Source: Planctomycetota bacterium (GTDB taxonomy: Bacteria; Planctomycetota; UBA8742; UBA2392). Taken from it: DNA of 64,000 bases. The stretch covers positions 186,001 through 250,000 of the forward strand of contig JACKID010000003.1 of NCBI GenBank assembly GCA_020638675.1. Direction: 5' to 3'. Below the pieces are notes generated by a model. It was not told the DNA's origin, searched no databases, and saw nothing but the letters and a program-made list of their open reading frames with translations. Positions 42,268 through 50,108 of this stretch are shown one piece after another (the first letter of the stretch is position 1; every line of letters starts with the position of its first letter). Made by a program: the position numbers and the translations under genes.

Positions 42268-43413
42268 ATGGCTGCTATGCGCAGATTGCCGCAAATCGTA
42301 CTGGTAGCCGCCGGACTGCTGGCGTTTATCGGCATGGCCCGGGCCGAGACGGTCTATCTCAAGAGCGGCAACAAGATCACCGGCAAGATCCTCGAGAACA
42401 ACGACGAGAAAGTGCGCATCGAGATCCAGGTTGAGGGCGGCGGCAAGGCCGTCATGAAGATCGACAAGTCGCGCATCGACCGCATTGAGACCGAGACCAC
42501 GCGCGCCGAGAAGCTCACGGCGGCGGAGGCACTGCTGACAGCCGAAGAGTTCCGTCGGGCGGAGACCGAGTTCCGTGAGCTGGTCCGGCAGGAGCCCAAG
42601 GATCACCGCGCCCGGCTGGGCTTGGCCAAGGCGCTGGTCGGCATCTACAAGTACGAAGAGGCCGTGAAGACGCTCGAGCACTACCTGCTGCTCGTGGACC
42701 GCGACCGCAACACCGACCTGATGCTGTACCTCGCAGACCAGTACCTGCAGGCCCGAAACTACCGGGATGCCAAGAAGACGGCACGCGAAGCCGCGGACCT
42801 GTACCCGCAGGACAAGGGCTTGCAGGCGACCGTCGACGACTTCCTGAAACGCTGCGATCGCGTGAAGAGCGGCAGCGAGCAGCTCAAGGAGCGGGAGACG
42901 GCCGAGAGCGCCGAGCGCAAGCGCCGCATCGAGGAGCGCAAGAGCTGGGACAAGGACAAGGGCAACAGCTTTGAGTCGGTCGCGTTCGGAATGAAACTGG
43001 AGGACTGGACGGCCGAGTCGAACGAGAAACTGATCCTCGGGCGGTACATGGAAATCGACGCCGACAAGGACGCCTGGAACAGCTACCTGTCAGGCGGCGA
43101 CGAGATCAGCCTGCACGAGAATGTCACCCGTTGCGAGATGAAGTTCGTCGTGGACGAAACCCGCTGGCTCGAGATGTACGACCACGTGAAGGCCGTGCTG
43201 ATCTACGGCTGGTACTACCAGATGAAGGCCCGCTACCCGAAGAGCTTCCCCAGCGTCACCGTCGTAAGCATCAGTAAGGACGGCGGCAAGGAGAAGGAAA
43301 AGAAGCTCGCCCGCGGCTCGTGGGACGGGCGGAAGGACCAGGTCGTCGTCGATCGCTGGACGAAGGAAAATCGCGACCCGGGCCGCCCGATTCGCAACAA
43401 GGCCGTGAAGTAG
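42268..43413 (+). CDS. Secreted protein with SH3/LSm-like domain, TPR-like helices and unknown C-terminal domain
   Basis: A 381-residue exported protein; ATG at 42268 follows GGGGGG and opens a signal peptide ending at ARA|ETV (about 26). The segment TVYLKSGNKITGKILENNDEKV to MKIDKSRIDRIE (about 28-72) is a small beta barrel often found at the front of planctomycete secreted proteins. About 80-200 are TPR-like helices (AETEFRELVRQEPKDHRARLGLAKAL). About 205-250 is a charged coiled coil, and the last 130 residues are a domain I do not recognise (WLEMYDHVKAVLIYGWYYQMK). It leads a set of four genes ending at 45739. Confidence 0.75.
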   Translation: MAAMRRLPQIVLVAAGLLAFIGMARAETVYLKSGNKITGKILENNDEKVRIEIQVEGGGKAVMKIDKSRIDRIETETTRAEKLTAAEALLTAEEFRRAETEFRELVRQEPKDHRARLGLAKALVGIYKYEEAVKTLEHYLLLVDRDRNTDLMLYLADQYLQARNYRDAKKTAREAADLYPQDKGLQATVDDFLKRCDRVKSGSEQLKERETAESAERKRRIEERKSWDKDKGNSFESVAFGMKLEDWTAESNEKLILGRYMEIDADKDAWNSYLSGGDEISLHENVTRCEMKFVVDETRWLEMYDHVKAVLIYGWYYQMKARYPKSFPSVTVVSISKDGGKEKEKKLARGSWDGRKDQVVVDRWTKENRDPGRPIRNKAVK

Positions 43414-43438
43414 CCCCGACCCCATGCCGGGAGCGCCC

Positions 43439-44857
43439 ATGCGCGCCCTTTGCCTGACCATCCCGATTCTGCTAATCGTCGCGTTCGCTGCCGCGCCGCG
43501 CACGGCCGCGCAGTCAAAGTATCCAGACCTGTACAACCTCGGGCCGATTGGCGGAAAAGCGAGCATTGTCGAGGGCGGGCTGCAGGTGGCGGAAGTCTAC
43601 AAGTCTGGCCCCGGAGAGACGGCCGGGCTGAAGATCGGCGACGTCATCACCGGCGCAGGGGGCAAGGCGTTCGGCGCGGACCCGTATCTGGAGCTGGCCG
43701 GCGCCATCCTCGCGGCTGAGGCCGAAGCAGAAAAGCACTCCGTCACACTGAAGGTCAAACGCGGCGACGAACAGCTCAGCCAGAGCGTTGTACTCGTGCA
43801 TTACGCCGACGAGGCCGCGCGCGCCAAGGCGATCCGCGACGGCGTGCTGAAGTGGCTCGCCAAGGAACAGGATTCGAAGGAGGGCGGCTTCTATTCGACG
43901 ATGTCGCCCGAGGTCAGCCAGGTAGTGCTCACCAGCCTGGCGGGGTTGTGCTGGCTCACGGACAGCGGTCTGAGCCCGGACAGTCGCTACGCAGACGAGA
44001 TCGTGAAAGCGGCCGACTTTGTCGAGGAAAAGGTCGGCGAGCAGAAGCAGTACAAGAAGCTGGCGGGCAAGAACAACAACCAGACCAACTGGAGCCTCGG
44101 CTACGGCGGCATCTTCCTGGCGCATGTCGCGAAGGCGGCCGAAGACGACGGCCAGATGAAGAAGACCGCACTCAACAAGTACAAGAAGAAGCTTGGCTGG
44201 ATCCGCGACCGCATCTTCAAGCAGGCCGAGGAAAACGGCGGGTTCGGCCACGGGCCCGGCGGCGAGAACATCCTGAACTACATCCACTTTGAGGCGATGA
44301 GCAACTTCTGCCTCGCCGCGCTGGGCTGTATCAAGGCCGCGGGTGTGGAAGTCGACGACGAGAAGCTCGCGCCGCTGATCAAGTACGTCGAGAGCTGCCA
44401 GATGCCCGACGGCGGCATCGGCTACGCACACGACAAGCTATGGGGCAGCGAGGAAGGCCGCACCGCCGGCGCGATGAACGCCTTCGGAGCGCTGGGTTTC
44501 AGCGAGCGCGACAGCTACCCGAAGATGCAGGCGTATTTCGAGAAGCACATCGCGGAGGCCTTCAACGGGCACAGCACCCCTACGATGCACCAGCTGTCTG
44601 TCGCGCTGGCGTGCAAACGCCACGGCATCATGGACAAGTACTGGCAGGTGCAGCGGCGCGAGTTCACCATGGTGCGCAACCCGGATTTCACGTTCGCCTA
44701 TCGCCCGACTGCCGACACCATCCGCATGGGGGACAACCTCGATCGCAACATCGGGCTGGTCTGGACGACCTGCCAGTGGCTGCTGGTGCAGGAGCTGGAC
44801 AACGGGGCGGCCTCGCTCTGGGTCGGCACGCTGGCCGAGACGCCGGACGACGGCTAA
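43439..44857 (+). CDS. Secreted PDZ plus alpha/alpha-toroid protein (DUF6288-like)
   Basis: A 472-residue exported protein with ATG at 43439 behind GGGAG and a signal peptide of about 24 residues. A PDZ-like domain spans about 40-125 (GGLQVAEVYKSGPGETAGLKIGDVITGAGG). The rest is an alpha/alpha toroid of the prenyltransferase/terpene-cyclase type with repeats such as WSLGYGGIFLAHVA, NGGFGHGPGGENI, MPDGGIGYAHDKLW and RTAGAMNAFGALGF. The acidic DxDD motif of squalene-hopene cyclase is not evident, so cyclase activity is not claimed; families of this shape in planctomycetes are uncharacterised. It lies 25 bp after the LSm/TPR gene and 10 bp before the GNAT gene. Confidence 0.78.
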   Translation: MRALCLTIPILLIVAFAAAPRTAAQSKYPDLYNLGPIGGKASIVEGGLQVAEVYKSGPGETAGLKIGDVITGAGGKAFGADPYLELAGAILAAEAEAEKHSVTLKVKRGDEQLSQSVVLVHYADEAARAKAIRDGVLKWLAKEQDSKEGGFYSTMSPEVSQVVLTSLAGLCWLTDSGLSPDSRYADEIVKAADFVEEKVGEQKQYKKLAGKNNNQTNWSLGYGGIFLAHVAKAAEDDGQMKKTALNKYKKKLGWIRDRIFKQAEENGGFGHGPGGENILNYIHFEAMSNFCLAALGCIKAAGVEVDDEKLAPLIKYVESCQMPDGGIGYAHDKLWGSEEGRTAGAMNAFGALGFSERDSYPKMQAYFEKHIAEAFNGHSTPTMHQLSVALACKRHGIMDKYWQVQRREFTMVRNPDFTFAYRPTADTIRMGDNLDRNIGLVWTTCQWLLVQELDNGAASLWVGTLAETPDDG

Positions 44858-44867
44858 CCTCGCCGCC

Positions 44868-45293
44868 ATGGAAATCCGCCCGGCAACTGCTGAAGACGTA
44901 GGCGCCATGGTTGGGCTCGCCGCGCAGCTCGGCTACACAATCTCTCCTGAGGAGCTTGCGTCACGTCTGGCCGCGTATGCAGGGCGCGGCGACTGCGTTG
45001 CGCTGGTGGCCGAGGAAGCGGGCAAAGTGATCGGCTTCGCCAACGGCAGCCTGCGCCTGGACCTGGTGTACGAGCCGATGGTCGAGCTGGAGGCGCTGGT
45101 TGTAGCCGGTGAAGCACGTGGGCGTGGTGTCGGGAGACAACTGCTGGCGGCGTTTGAGAACTGGGCGGTGCGGCATGCCAAGGTCGTCAAGCTTGGCTCG
45201 CGCGACAGTCGCAAGGACGCGCATCGGTTCTACGTGCGCGAAGGCTACGGGCTTGAGAAGCTGCATCACATCTACCGAAAGCGCCTGAAATGA
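44868..45293 (+). CDS. GNAT-family N-acetyltransferase
   Basis: A 141-residue acetyltransferase. The acetyl-CoA-binding motif A is ARGRGVGRQLLAAFENWA (about 83-100), preceded by the strand VELEALVVAGE, and the late motif B is DAHRFYVREGYGLEKLHHIYRK. The opening EIRPATAEDVGAMVGLAAQLGY is typical. The substrate is unknown. The stop overlaps the dtd start by 4 bp (ATGA), so the two are translationally coupled. Confidence 0.88.
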   Translation: MEIRPATAEDVGAMVGLAAQLGYTISPEELASRLAAYAGRGDCVALVAEEAGKVIGFANGSLRLDLVYEPMVELEALVVAGEARGRGVGRQLLAAFENWAVRHAKVVKLGSRDSRKDAHRFYVREGYGLEKLHHIYRKRLK

Positions 45294-45739
45294 GAGTGCT
45301 GCTGCAACGGGTTTCGCGCGCCAGGGTCACCGTGGACGGCAACGTCACCGGCGAAGTCGGCAACGGGCTGCTGCTGCTGGTCGGGATTCGCGACGGCGAC
45401 AGCGAGGCCGAGATCGACTGGATGGCGCGCAAGGTCGCGCAACTGCGCGTGTTCAGTGACACGCACGGCAAGATGAACCTGAGCGTGCAGGACGTGCACG
45501 GCGGCGTGCTCGCGATCAGCCAGTTCACGCTGTATGGCGACACCGCCAAGGGCAACCGCCCGAGCTACATCAGCGCCGCACGCCCGGAAGTCGCCGAGCC
45601 GCTGTACGAGAAGTTCTGCGAGCAGTTGTCGGCACTGATCGGCAAGCCTGTGGCAAAGGGCGTGTTCGGCGCGCGCATGGACGTCGAGCTGGTCAACGAC
45701 GGGCCTGTCACGCTGATGCTCGAGAAGTCGCCGGGCTAG
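45290..45739 (+). CDS. dtd: D-aminoacyl-tRNA deacylase
   Basis: A 149-residue enzyme that hydrolyses D-aminoacyl-tRNA and mischarged glycyl-tRNA(Ala), enforcing chirality in translation. The two active-site motifs are present: SQFTLYGD (about 77-84) and the C-terminal NDGPVT, which carries the cross-subunit Gly-Pro equivalent. The opening MRVLLQRVSRARVTVDG is typical and the length is normal. It overlaps the upstream GNAT gene by 4 bp. The 3' end overlaps the convergent transporter gene by 4 bp. Confidence 0.95.
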   Translation: MRVLLQRVSRARVTVDGNVTGEVGNGLLLLVGIRDGDSEAEIDWMARKVAQLRVFSDTHGKMNLSVQDVHGGVLAISQFTLYGDTAKGNRPSYISAARPEVAEPLYEKFCEQLSALIGKPVAKGVFGARMDVELVNDGPVTLMLEKSPG

Positions 45740-47529
45740 ACGGTGAAGTTGGCCGGGTCGATCAGGTTCAGACGAATCAGCGCCATCACCACCATCAGCG
45801 TGCCGATCAGGGTGATCACCAGGGCGCCAAAGACCGGCAGCTTGGTCTCCAGCAGACGGTAGAGCTTGCTCTTGGTCTGCTTGCGTTTGCGGTTCAGGTA
45901 TTCCTTGCTGTGCACCAGCATCAGCCCGATCGTGGCCAGCACTACCGCCAGCCCGAAGCTGAACGCGATCACCATGATCAGCCCGGCGAAGTACAGCTTG
46001 GCGCTGAAGAAGATCAGCCCGATCACGAACGCGCTGGGGCACGGAACGATGCCGCCGAGGATGCCGAGGCGCAGGATTTCCATGCGCGTCATCTTGCTTG
46101 GGTCGAGCTCGTGGTCGTGGTGGTGGTGGTGCCCGTCGCCGTGATCATGGCTGTGGCTATGCCCGTGCGCATGGTCGTGATCGTGGGAATGGCTGTGGTC
46201 GTGTGTGTGCGCTGCCTGCCCTGAGCCCGCCGAGGGATGCACCTCCTCGAGAATGTCCGAGTCTTCAGGGCTCTGGGAGTCCGCGGCGTGGGTGTGCTCG
46301 TGGTCGTGGTCATGATCGTGGTCGCCATGCACGTGGCGCCCGAAAATGTCGTGTTCGTGGTGCCCGCCGCCGGAGCGCTTCATGACCAGCCCGAACCCCA
46401 TCAGCAGGATCGTTGCACCCACGGCCAGCGCGATCCATTCCGCCAGCTCCTTCTTCGGGTCGTCCATCAGCCCGGGCCAGAACTCGCTCGCGGCCCAGGC
46501 GCCGCCCATCAGCAGCAGTACGCCGCTGGTGTGGGCGGCCGTGACGACGATCCCGAGAAACAGCGCGTCGGTTCTCGTACCCTGTGTGCCGATCAGGTAG
46601 CTGGCGACCAGCGTCTTGCCGTGGCCCGGCTGCACGGCGTGGTAGCCGCCGAGGATCAGCATGAAGCCCATCCACAACAGCCAGACACTGAGCCCGGCGT
46701 TGGGGTTGCTGAGCGCTTCGTAGGATTCGCTCACCCAGCGATCGAACCACTTCTTTTCCTCGTGGCGCTGCTTGTCTGTCTCGATCAGCTGCTGCTTGCC
46801 CGCTTCGCTTGAGCCGGTCTCCGGCGGCGGCGTCTTGTCGGGCTCCGTGGTTTTGTCCGGCTTGATCGGGATCGAAGTGCTGGTCGCATCCTCGCCGATA
46901 TCCCAGATGAAGTTCAGGCGATCGAACCGGTCCGGCGTGCGGTCGTAGCTGACGGTCGTGACGGCCTTGCGCTCGGGCCCGCGGTCGTCCCACGCCTGAA
47001 GCTGCTGCCCCGGGTCGGTGACCATGACGCGCTTGTTGGCAAGATAGAACTCGACCTGGTAGTCGCCGGCGCCCAGCTCGGTCTTCAGGTTGACGTCAAA
47101 GCTGAAGAAGTAGCCGATGCGCAGGTTGACGACTGACATGCCCTTGGGGCCATCCACTGTGGCATCCGGGTCGTCCAGGTTGGCGAAGGCGAACTTTTCG
47201 TAGTTGGGGCTGACTTCGACTTTCTCGCCGCGCACGGCGAGGTAGACCGTTGCCACCAGGTCCGTGGCGAGCTGCTTGTAGCGCGCCTCGAGCTCGTCGC
47301 GGGTGACCCTCTGGTCGCGGTTGGCGTCGAGCGAGAGATACGCCTCGTTGTAGCTGGCGTAGGGTGTCTCGTAGCGGTACTGCACCTGCAGCGCGATGCT
47401 TTCGGTCTTCTTGGCCGCGTCGCGCTCGAGGATCAGCTGGGTGACCATGTCGCAGCGGTCATCGAACGGGTGCGCGGCGAGTGCGTTCGCGAACAGGGCA
47501 ACCAGTACGATGGCGGCAATTCTGGCCAT
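45736..47529 (-). CDS. NicO-family nickel/cobalt transporter with EF-hand extracytoplasmic domain and His-rich loop
   Basis: A 597-residue protein with ATG at 47529 and a signal peptide ending at LAA|HP. Residues about 20-240 form an outer beta domain containing one EF-hand-like loop (DANRDQRVTRDELE). The membrane part begins with LLWMGFMLILGGYHAVQPGHGKT, the NicO/RcnA signature, followed by five more helices. Between them lies a loop with dozens of His and Asp residues, as expected for Ni/Co sequestration. GIVPCPSAFVIG is the second conserved NicO motif. It probably exports Ni or Co; the N-terminal domain suggests added metal or Ca sensing. A REP-like insertion encodes PSAGSGQA inside the His-rich loop. 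Confidence 0.85.
   Translation of the reverse strand: MARIAAIVLVALFANALAAHPFDDRCDMVTQLILERDAAKKTESIALQVQYRYETPYASYNEAYLSLDANRDQRVTRDELEARYKQLATDLVATVYLAVRGEKVEVSPNYEKFAFANLDDPDATVDGPKGMSVVNLRIGYFFSFDVNLKTELGAGDYQVEFYLANKRVMVTDPGQQLQAWDDRGPERKAVTTVSYDRTPDRFDRLNFIWDIGEDATSTSIPIKPDKTTEPDKTPPPETGSSEAGKQQLIETDKQRHEEKKWFDRWVSESYEALSNPNAGLSVWLLWMGFMLILGGYHAVQPGHGKTLVASYLIGTQGTRTDALFLGIVVTAAHTSGVLLLMGGAWAASEFWPGLMDDPKKELAEWIALAVGATILLMGFGLVMKRSGGGHHEHDIFGRHVHGDHDHDHDHEHTHAADSQSPEDSDILEEVHPSAGSGQAAHTHDHSHSHDHDHAHGHSHSHDHGDGHHHHHDHELDPSKMTRMEILRLGILGGIVPCPSAFVIGLIFFSAKLYFAGLIMVIAFSFGLAVVLATIGLMLVHSKEYLNRKRKQTKSKLYRLLETKLPVFGALVITLIGTLMVVMALIRLNLIDPANFTV
46219..46236. repeat. REP-like palindrome inside the His-rich loop of the NicO gene
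   Basis: CCCTGAGCCCGCCGAGGG is an imperfect palindrome that closely resembles the dispersed element CCCTGAGCnnGTCGAAGGG seen in many environmental bacterial genomes. On the coding strand it reads in frame as PSAGSGQA, which interrupts an otherwise His/Asp/Ser-rich loop. Membership of that repeat family is recalled, not searched. Confidence 0.5.
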
Positions 47530-47589
47530 GGGCTCAGTATAGCAGCGTCGGGTCAATTGGCGGGGGGCGGCAAACAAGCCGCCCCGGTC

Positions 47590-49290
47590 CTAGAACTCGT
47601 CTTCATCCTTGGGCTCGGCGGGCTTCACCTTCACGCCGAGCAGCTTGCTGCAGTCGATCTCATAGCGTCCGATCCAGGGCAGGTTGCGGTCGCCGGTGGC
47701 CTCGAACTGGTCGAGCATCAGCGCCTTGTCGGGCTCGAACTTCTGGCTGACGGCGATGCCGATCTCCTTGGGGTCGTCGCTCGGGTTCAGGCGCACGCGC
47801 AGTTTGCCGTCCGCGTCCAGCATCGACGGCGCAACCCAGATGCTGATCTTGCGCGCGTTGCGCACCTTCACTGTTAAGCGCCCGGGCTCGTCCAACGTTG
47901 CCTGCACACGCGCCGTCAGTGGCTGTTTCTCGTCGCGCTGTTGTTGCTGGGCTTTGGGGAATGTCCCTTTGAGCGTCTTTTCCTTTTCATCGCGGTCCAC
48001 GACGATGGTGACGTCGTCGCCGGGCTTCTTCGTGTCCAGCGCGTCCAGCAGGTCCTGCATGTTCTTGATTTCCAGATCGTCGAGCTTGCGGATCACGTCG
48101 CCCTTCTCGATTCCCATCTTCTCGGCCGGGGTTCCAGCCATGACGGACTCGACAGTCGGCTGCTCGGTGTCGCGCTCGACGGTGATGCCCAGGCGCGGAC
48201 GCCCGGCGGGCAGGACGATTTCCGCATTCGCGGCCACTGCGTTGGCGCTGCCAAGCTCGCCCAGCTCGTCGATGCTGAGCCACGCGCGGCGGCCACGCTC
48301 AGGCTGGGTGCAGGCCCAGTCGATTTCCATGGGCAACAGGTTGCGGCGCCAATCGGCCAGCGGACCATCGCAGAATGCGCGCACTTCGGACTCCAGCACA
48401 TCCTCCACCTGGTGCGTCAGGTCCGGGTAGGTGGTGAACTTGATGTCTGCACCCAGGCTGTTTGCCTGCTCATAGATCGGCGTCATGCGCTTGGCCGGGT
48501 ACAGCCCGTCCTTGCCGCCGTTGAAGCACTGGAAGTTCAGACCCTTCAGGTTTTCCAGCCAGACCGGCGTGCCGTCGGCCGGCGGCACGATCGGGCACCC
48601 GTTCATCGCGTAGAAGCCCGCAAATGCATCCGGCATACGGAAGGCGAATCCGAACGTGCCGCTGCCGCCGTCGCTGTGGCCATTTACGATCACGCGGTCG
48701 TCGTCGATGTTCACGCGGCGACGGGTCTCGTTGATCATGTGCAGCACGTTCTTCTGGCCCTTCAGCGCCCACCACATGGCGCCCTCGCCGGTTTCCGGCA
48801 CGCCCGCGCTGCAGCCCAGGATCACGACGTTCTTCTTCCACTCGTCGGTCAGGTTGGGCAGCCAGTACTGGATGGAATACTCGCCCGCCGAGGGGCGACC
48901 CTCGTCGGATTCCATCGGCCAGCCGCTGACGCCGCCGTGCATGCAGACCAGCAAGGGGTAGCGTTTGTGGGGGTCGTAGCCCTCGGGCACGTACACCCAG
49001 TAGGGGCGCTGGAATCCGTCCGGGCACTTCGTGTACCACTTGACGATCTCGCCGCTCTTGTCGGCGGGCTTGAAGCTGACACCGGCGATGGCGGCGCGCA
49101 GGTCGTCGGCGCTCAACGCCAGCAGCTCGGTGCGAAGCTTGTCCTTCTCCTTGCCGGTGGCGGCGAGGTAACGGGCCAGCAGCCCCGAGTTGTCAACTTC
49201 CTTGGCAGGCTGTGGAACGTCCTGTGCCACATTGACACAGGCCAGGGAAATCAGCAGCAGCATTGAGCAGGTTAACGTACGCACCAGCAC
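47590..49290 (-). CDS. Secreted alpha/beta-hydrolase (esterase) with PDZ domain
   Basis: A 566-residue exported protein; signal peptide about 1-23. The hydrolase core (about 95-325) has LLVCMHGGVSGW as the oxyanion strand, the nucleophile elbow GHSDG with Ser206, and a late His in PDLTHQVED; an acid residue is likely in GGKDGLY. A PDZ domain follows (about 360-445, VESVMAGTPAEKMGIEKGDVIRKLDD), then a C-terminal beta domain of about 100 residues. The layout of esterase plus PDZ is common in planctomycete secreted proteins of unknown substrate. The start is GTG at 49290 or GTG at 49284; the latter has better spacing from GGAGG. The NicO gene follows 60 bp downstream. Confidence 0.82.
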   Translation of the reverse strand: MLVRTLTCSMLLLISLACVNVAQDVPQPAKEVDNSGLLARYLAATGKEKDKLRTELLALSADDLRAAIAGVSFKPADKSGEIVKWYTKCPDGFQRPYWVYVPEGYDPHKRYPLLVCMHGGVSGWPMESDEGRPSAGEYSIQYWLPNLTDEWKKNVVILGCSAGVPETGEGAMWWALKGQKNVLHMINETRRRVNIDDDRVIVNGHSDGGSGTFGFAFRMPDAFAGFYAMNGCPIVPPADGTPVWLENLKGLNFQCFNGGKDGLYPAKRMTPIYEQANSLGADIKFTTYPDLTHQVEDVLESEVRAFCDGPLADWRRNLLPMEIDWACTQPERGRRAWLSIDELGELGSANAVAANAEIVLPAGRPRLGITVERDTEQPTVESVMAGTPAEKMGIEKGDVIRKLDDLEIKNMQDLLDALDTKKPGDDVTIVVDRDEKEKTLKGTFPKAQQQQRDEKQPLTARVQATLDEPGRLTVKVRNARKISIWVAPSMLDADGKLRVRLNPSDDPKEIGIAVSQKFEPDKALMLDQFEATGDRNLPWIGRYEIDCSKLLGVKVKPAEPKDEDEF

Positions 49291-49603
49291 ATCCTCCGGG
49301 GCCGCATGGCCGGGGCTTTCCCGGGCAGCGGCGCGATTATCCAGGCACCTTCGCTCTTGTCACGTCAAGACTTTGGCACGACGGTTGCTCTTGACGCGGC
49401 AAGAGTGGCGATTGCGGTGGGACACAAAGCCCGCTGAACCCTTGGCCGCAAGATCTGGCCTATAGGGGCGCGGGCAGAGTGCCTTCATCACAGGGCCACT
49501 TTTACGACGTTCGGGGGTGGTTTGGTACCACCTCAAAATTTGGGCGATTTGCCTGAAACTTATGAAGGAGCCTGCAAGTTTATAGGGCTGAAGGGGGGCT
49601 GCG
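49291..49603. other. 313-bp divergent intergenic region between the PDZ-esterase and the ECF factor
   Basis: No gene is seen. It holds several short inverted repeats: CTCTTGacgcggCAAGAG near 49386-49403, GGTGGTttggtACCACC near 49516-49532, and AAACTT (49556-49561) / AAGTTT (49576-49581) about 25 bp before the sigma-factor start. The last one lies where an operator or ECF-dependent promoter would be expected, but no recognised ECF consensus is evident. Confidence 0.4.
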
Positions 49604-50104
49604 ATGCAGCGCAATGACGTTGAACTCCTGTTCCGTGAGCACGCGACGGCCGTACACGCCGCCGTGTACCGCCTCACGCTGGACAGCGCCGCGGCGGAAG
49701 ACGCGGTGCAGGAGGCCTTCGTCCGCCTGATCACGCGGCCGCCGAAGGACGACAGCAACCTGGGTGCGTGGCTGAAGCGTGTGGCGGTGAACTTCGCCAT
49801 CGACACGCTGCGGCGCACGAACCGGCAGAAGCCGCTGGGCGACTGGGAGGTTGAGGACCAGCCGAACCCGGACGTTTCCGACACCACGCTCAGCGATGAG
49901 CTGGTGGAGGCGCTCAAGCGGATCAAGCCGGACCACCGCGCGGCAGTCCTGGCCGTCGACCGCGACGGCATGAGCTACACGGATGCAGCCGACCTGCTCG
50001 GCGTGCACCTGAACAAGCTCAAGACGGACCTGCTTCGCGGCCGGCGTGCCCTGCACGACATCCTGAAGGGTTCAGCACTGGCCGGTGACGGCCGGAAGGA
50101 GTAG
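49604..50104 (+). CDS. ECF-type RNA polymerase sigma factor
   Basis: A 166-residue group 4 sigma factor with sigma-2 (VELLFREHATAVHAAVYRLT to DAVQEAFVRLITRPP, residues 3-48) and sigma-4 (LKRIKPDHRAAVLAVDRDGMSYTDAADLLGVHLNKLKTDLLRGRRAL, about 105-150). ATG at 49604 follows GGGGGG. The next gene begins 4 bp after the stop and encodes a one-pass membrane DUF4349 protein, the presumed anti-sigma partner. It is distinct from the ECF factor at 15644 in sequence and partner type, so the window holds two separate ECF modules. Confidence 0.9.
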   Translation: MQRNDVELLFREHATAVHAAVYRLTLDSAAAEDAVQEAFVRLITRPPKDDSNLGAWLKRVAVNFAIDTLRRTNRQKPLGDWEVEDQPNPDVSDTTLSDELVEALKRIKPDHRAAVLAVDRDGMSYTDAADLLGVHLNKLKTDLLRGRRALHDILKGSALAGDGRKE

Positions 50105-50108
50105 GGCA

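Noticed and set aside
42121..42681. N-terminal extension of the small gene at 41755-42120
   Set aside because: The extra 187 codons are antisense to the secreted LSm/TPR gene and show no protein-like pattern.
47564..47585. Hairpin GGGGCGGC/GCCGCCCC between the PDZ-esterase and NicO genes
   Set aside because: The stem is good but no T-run follows on the minus strand, so I do not call a terminator.
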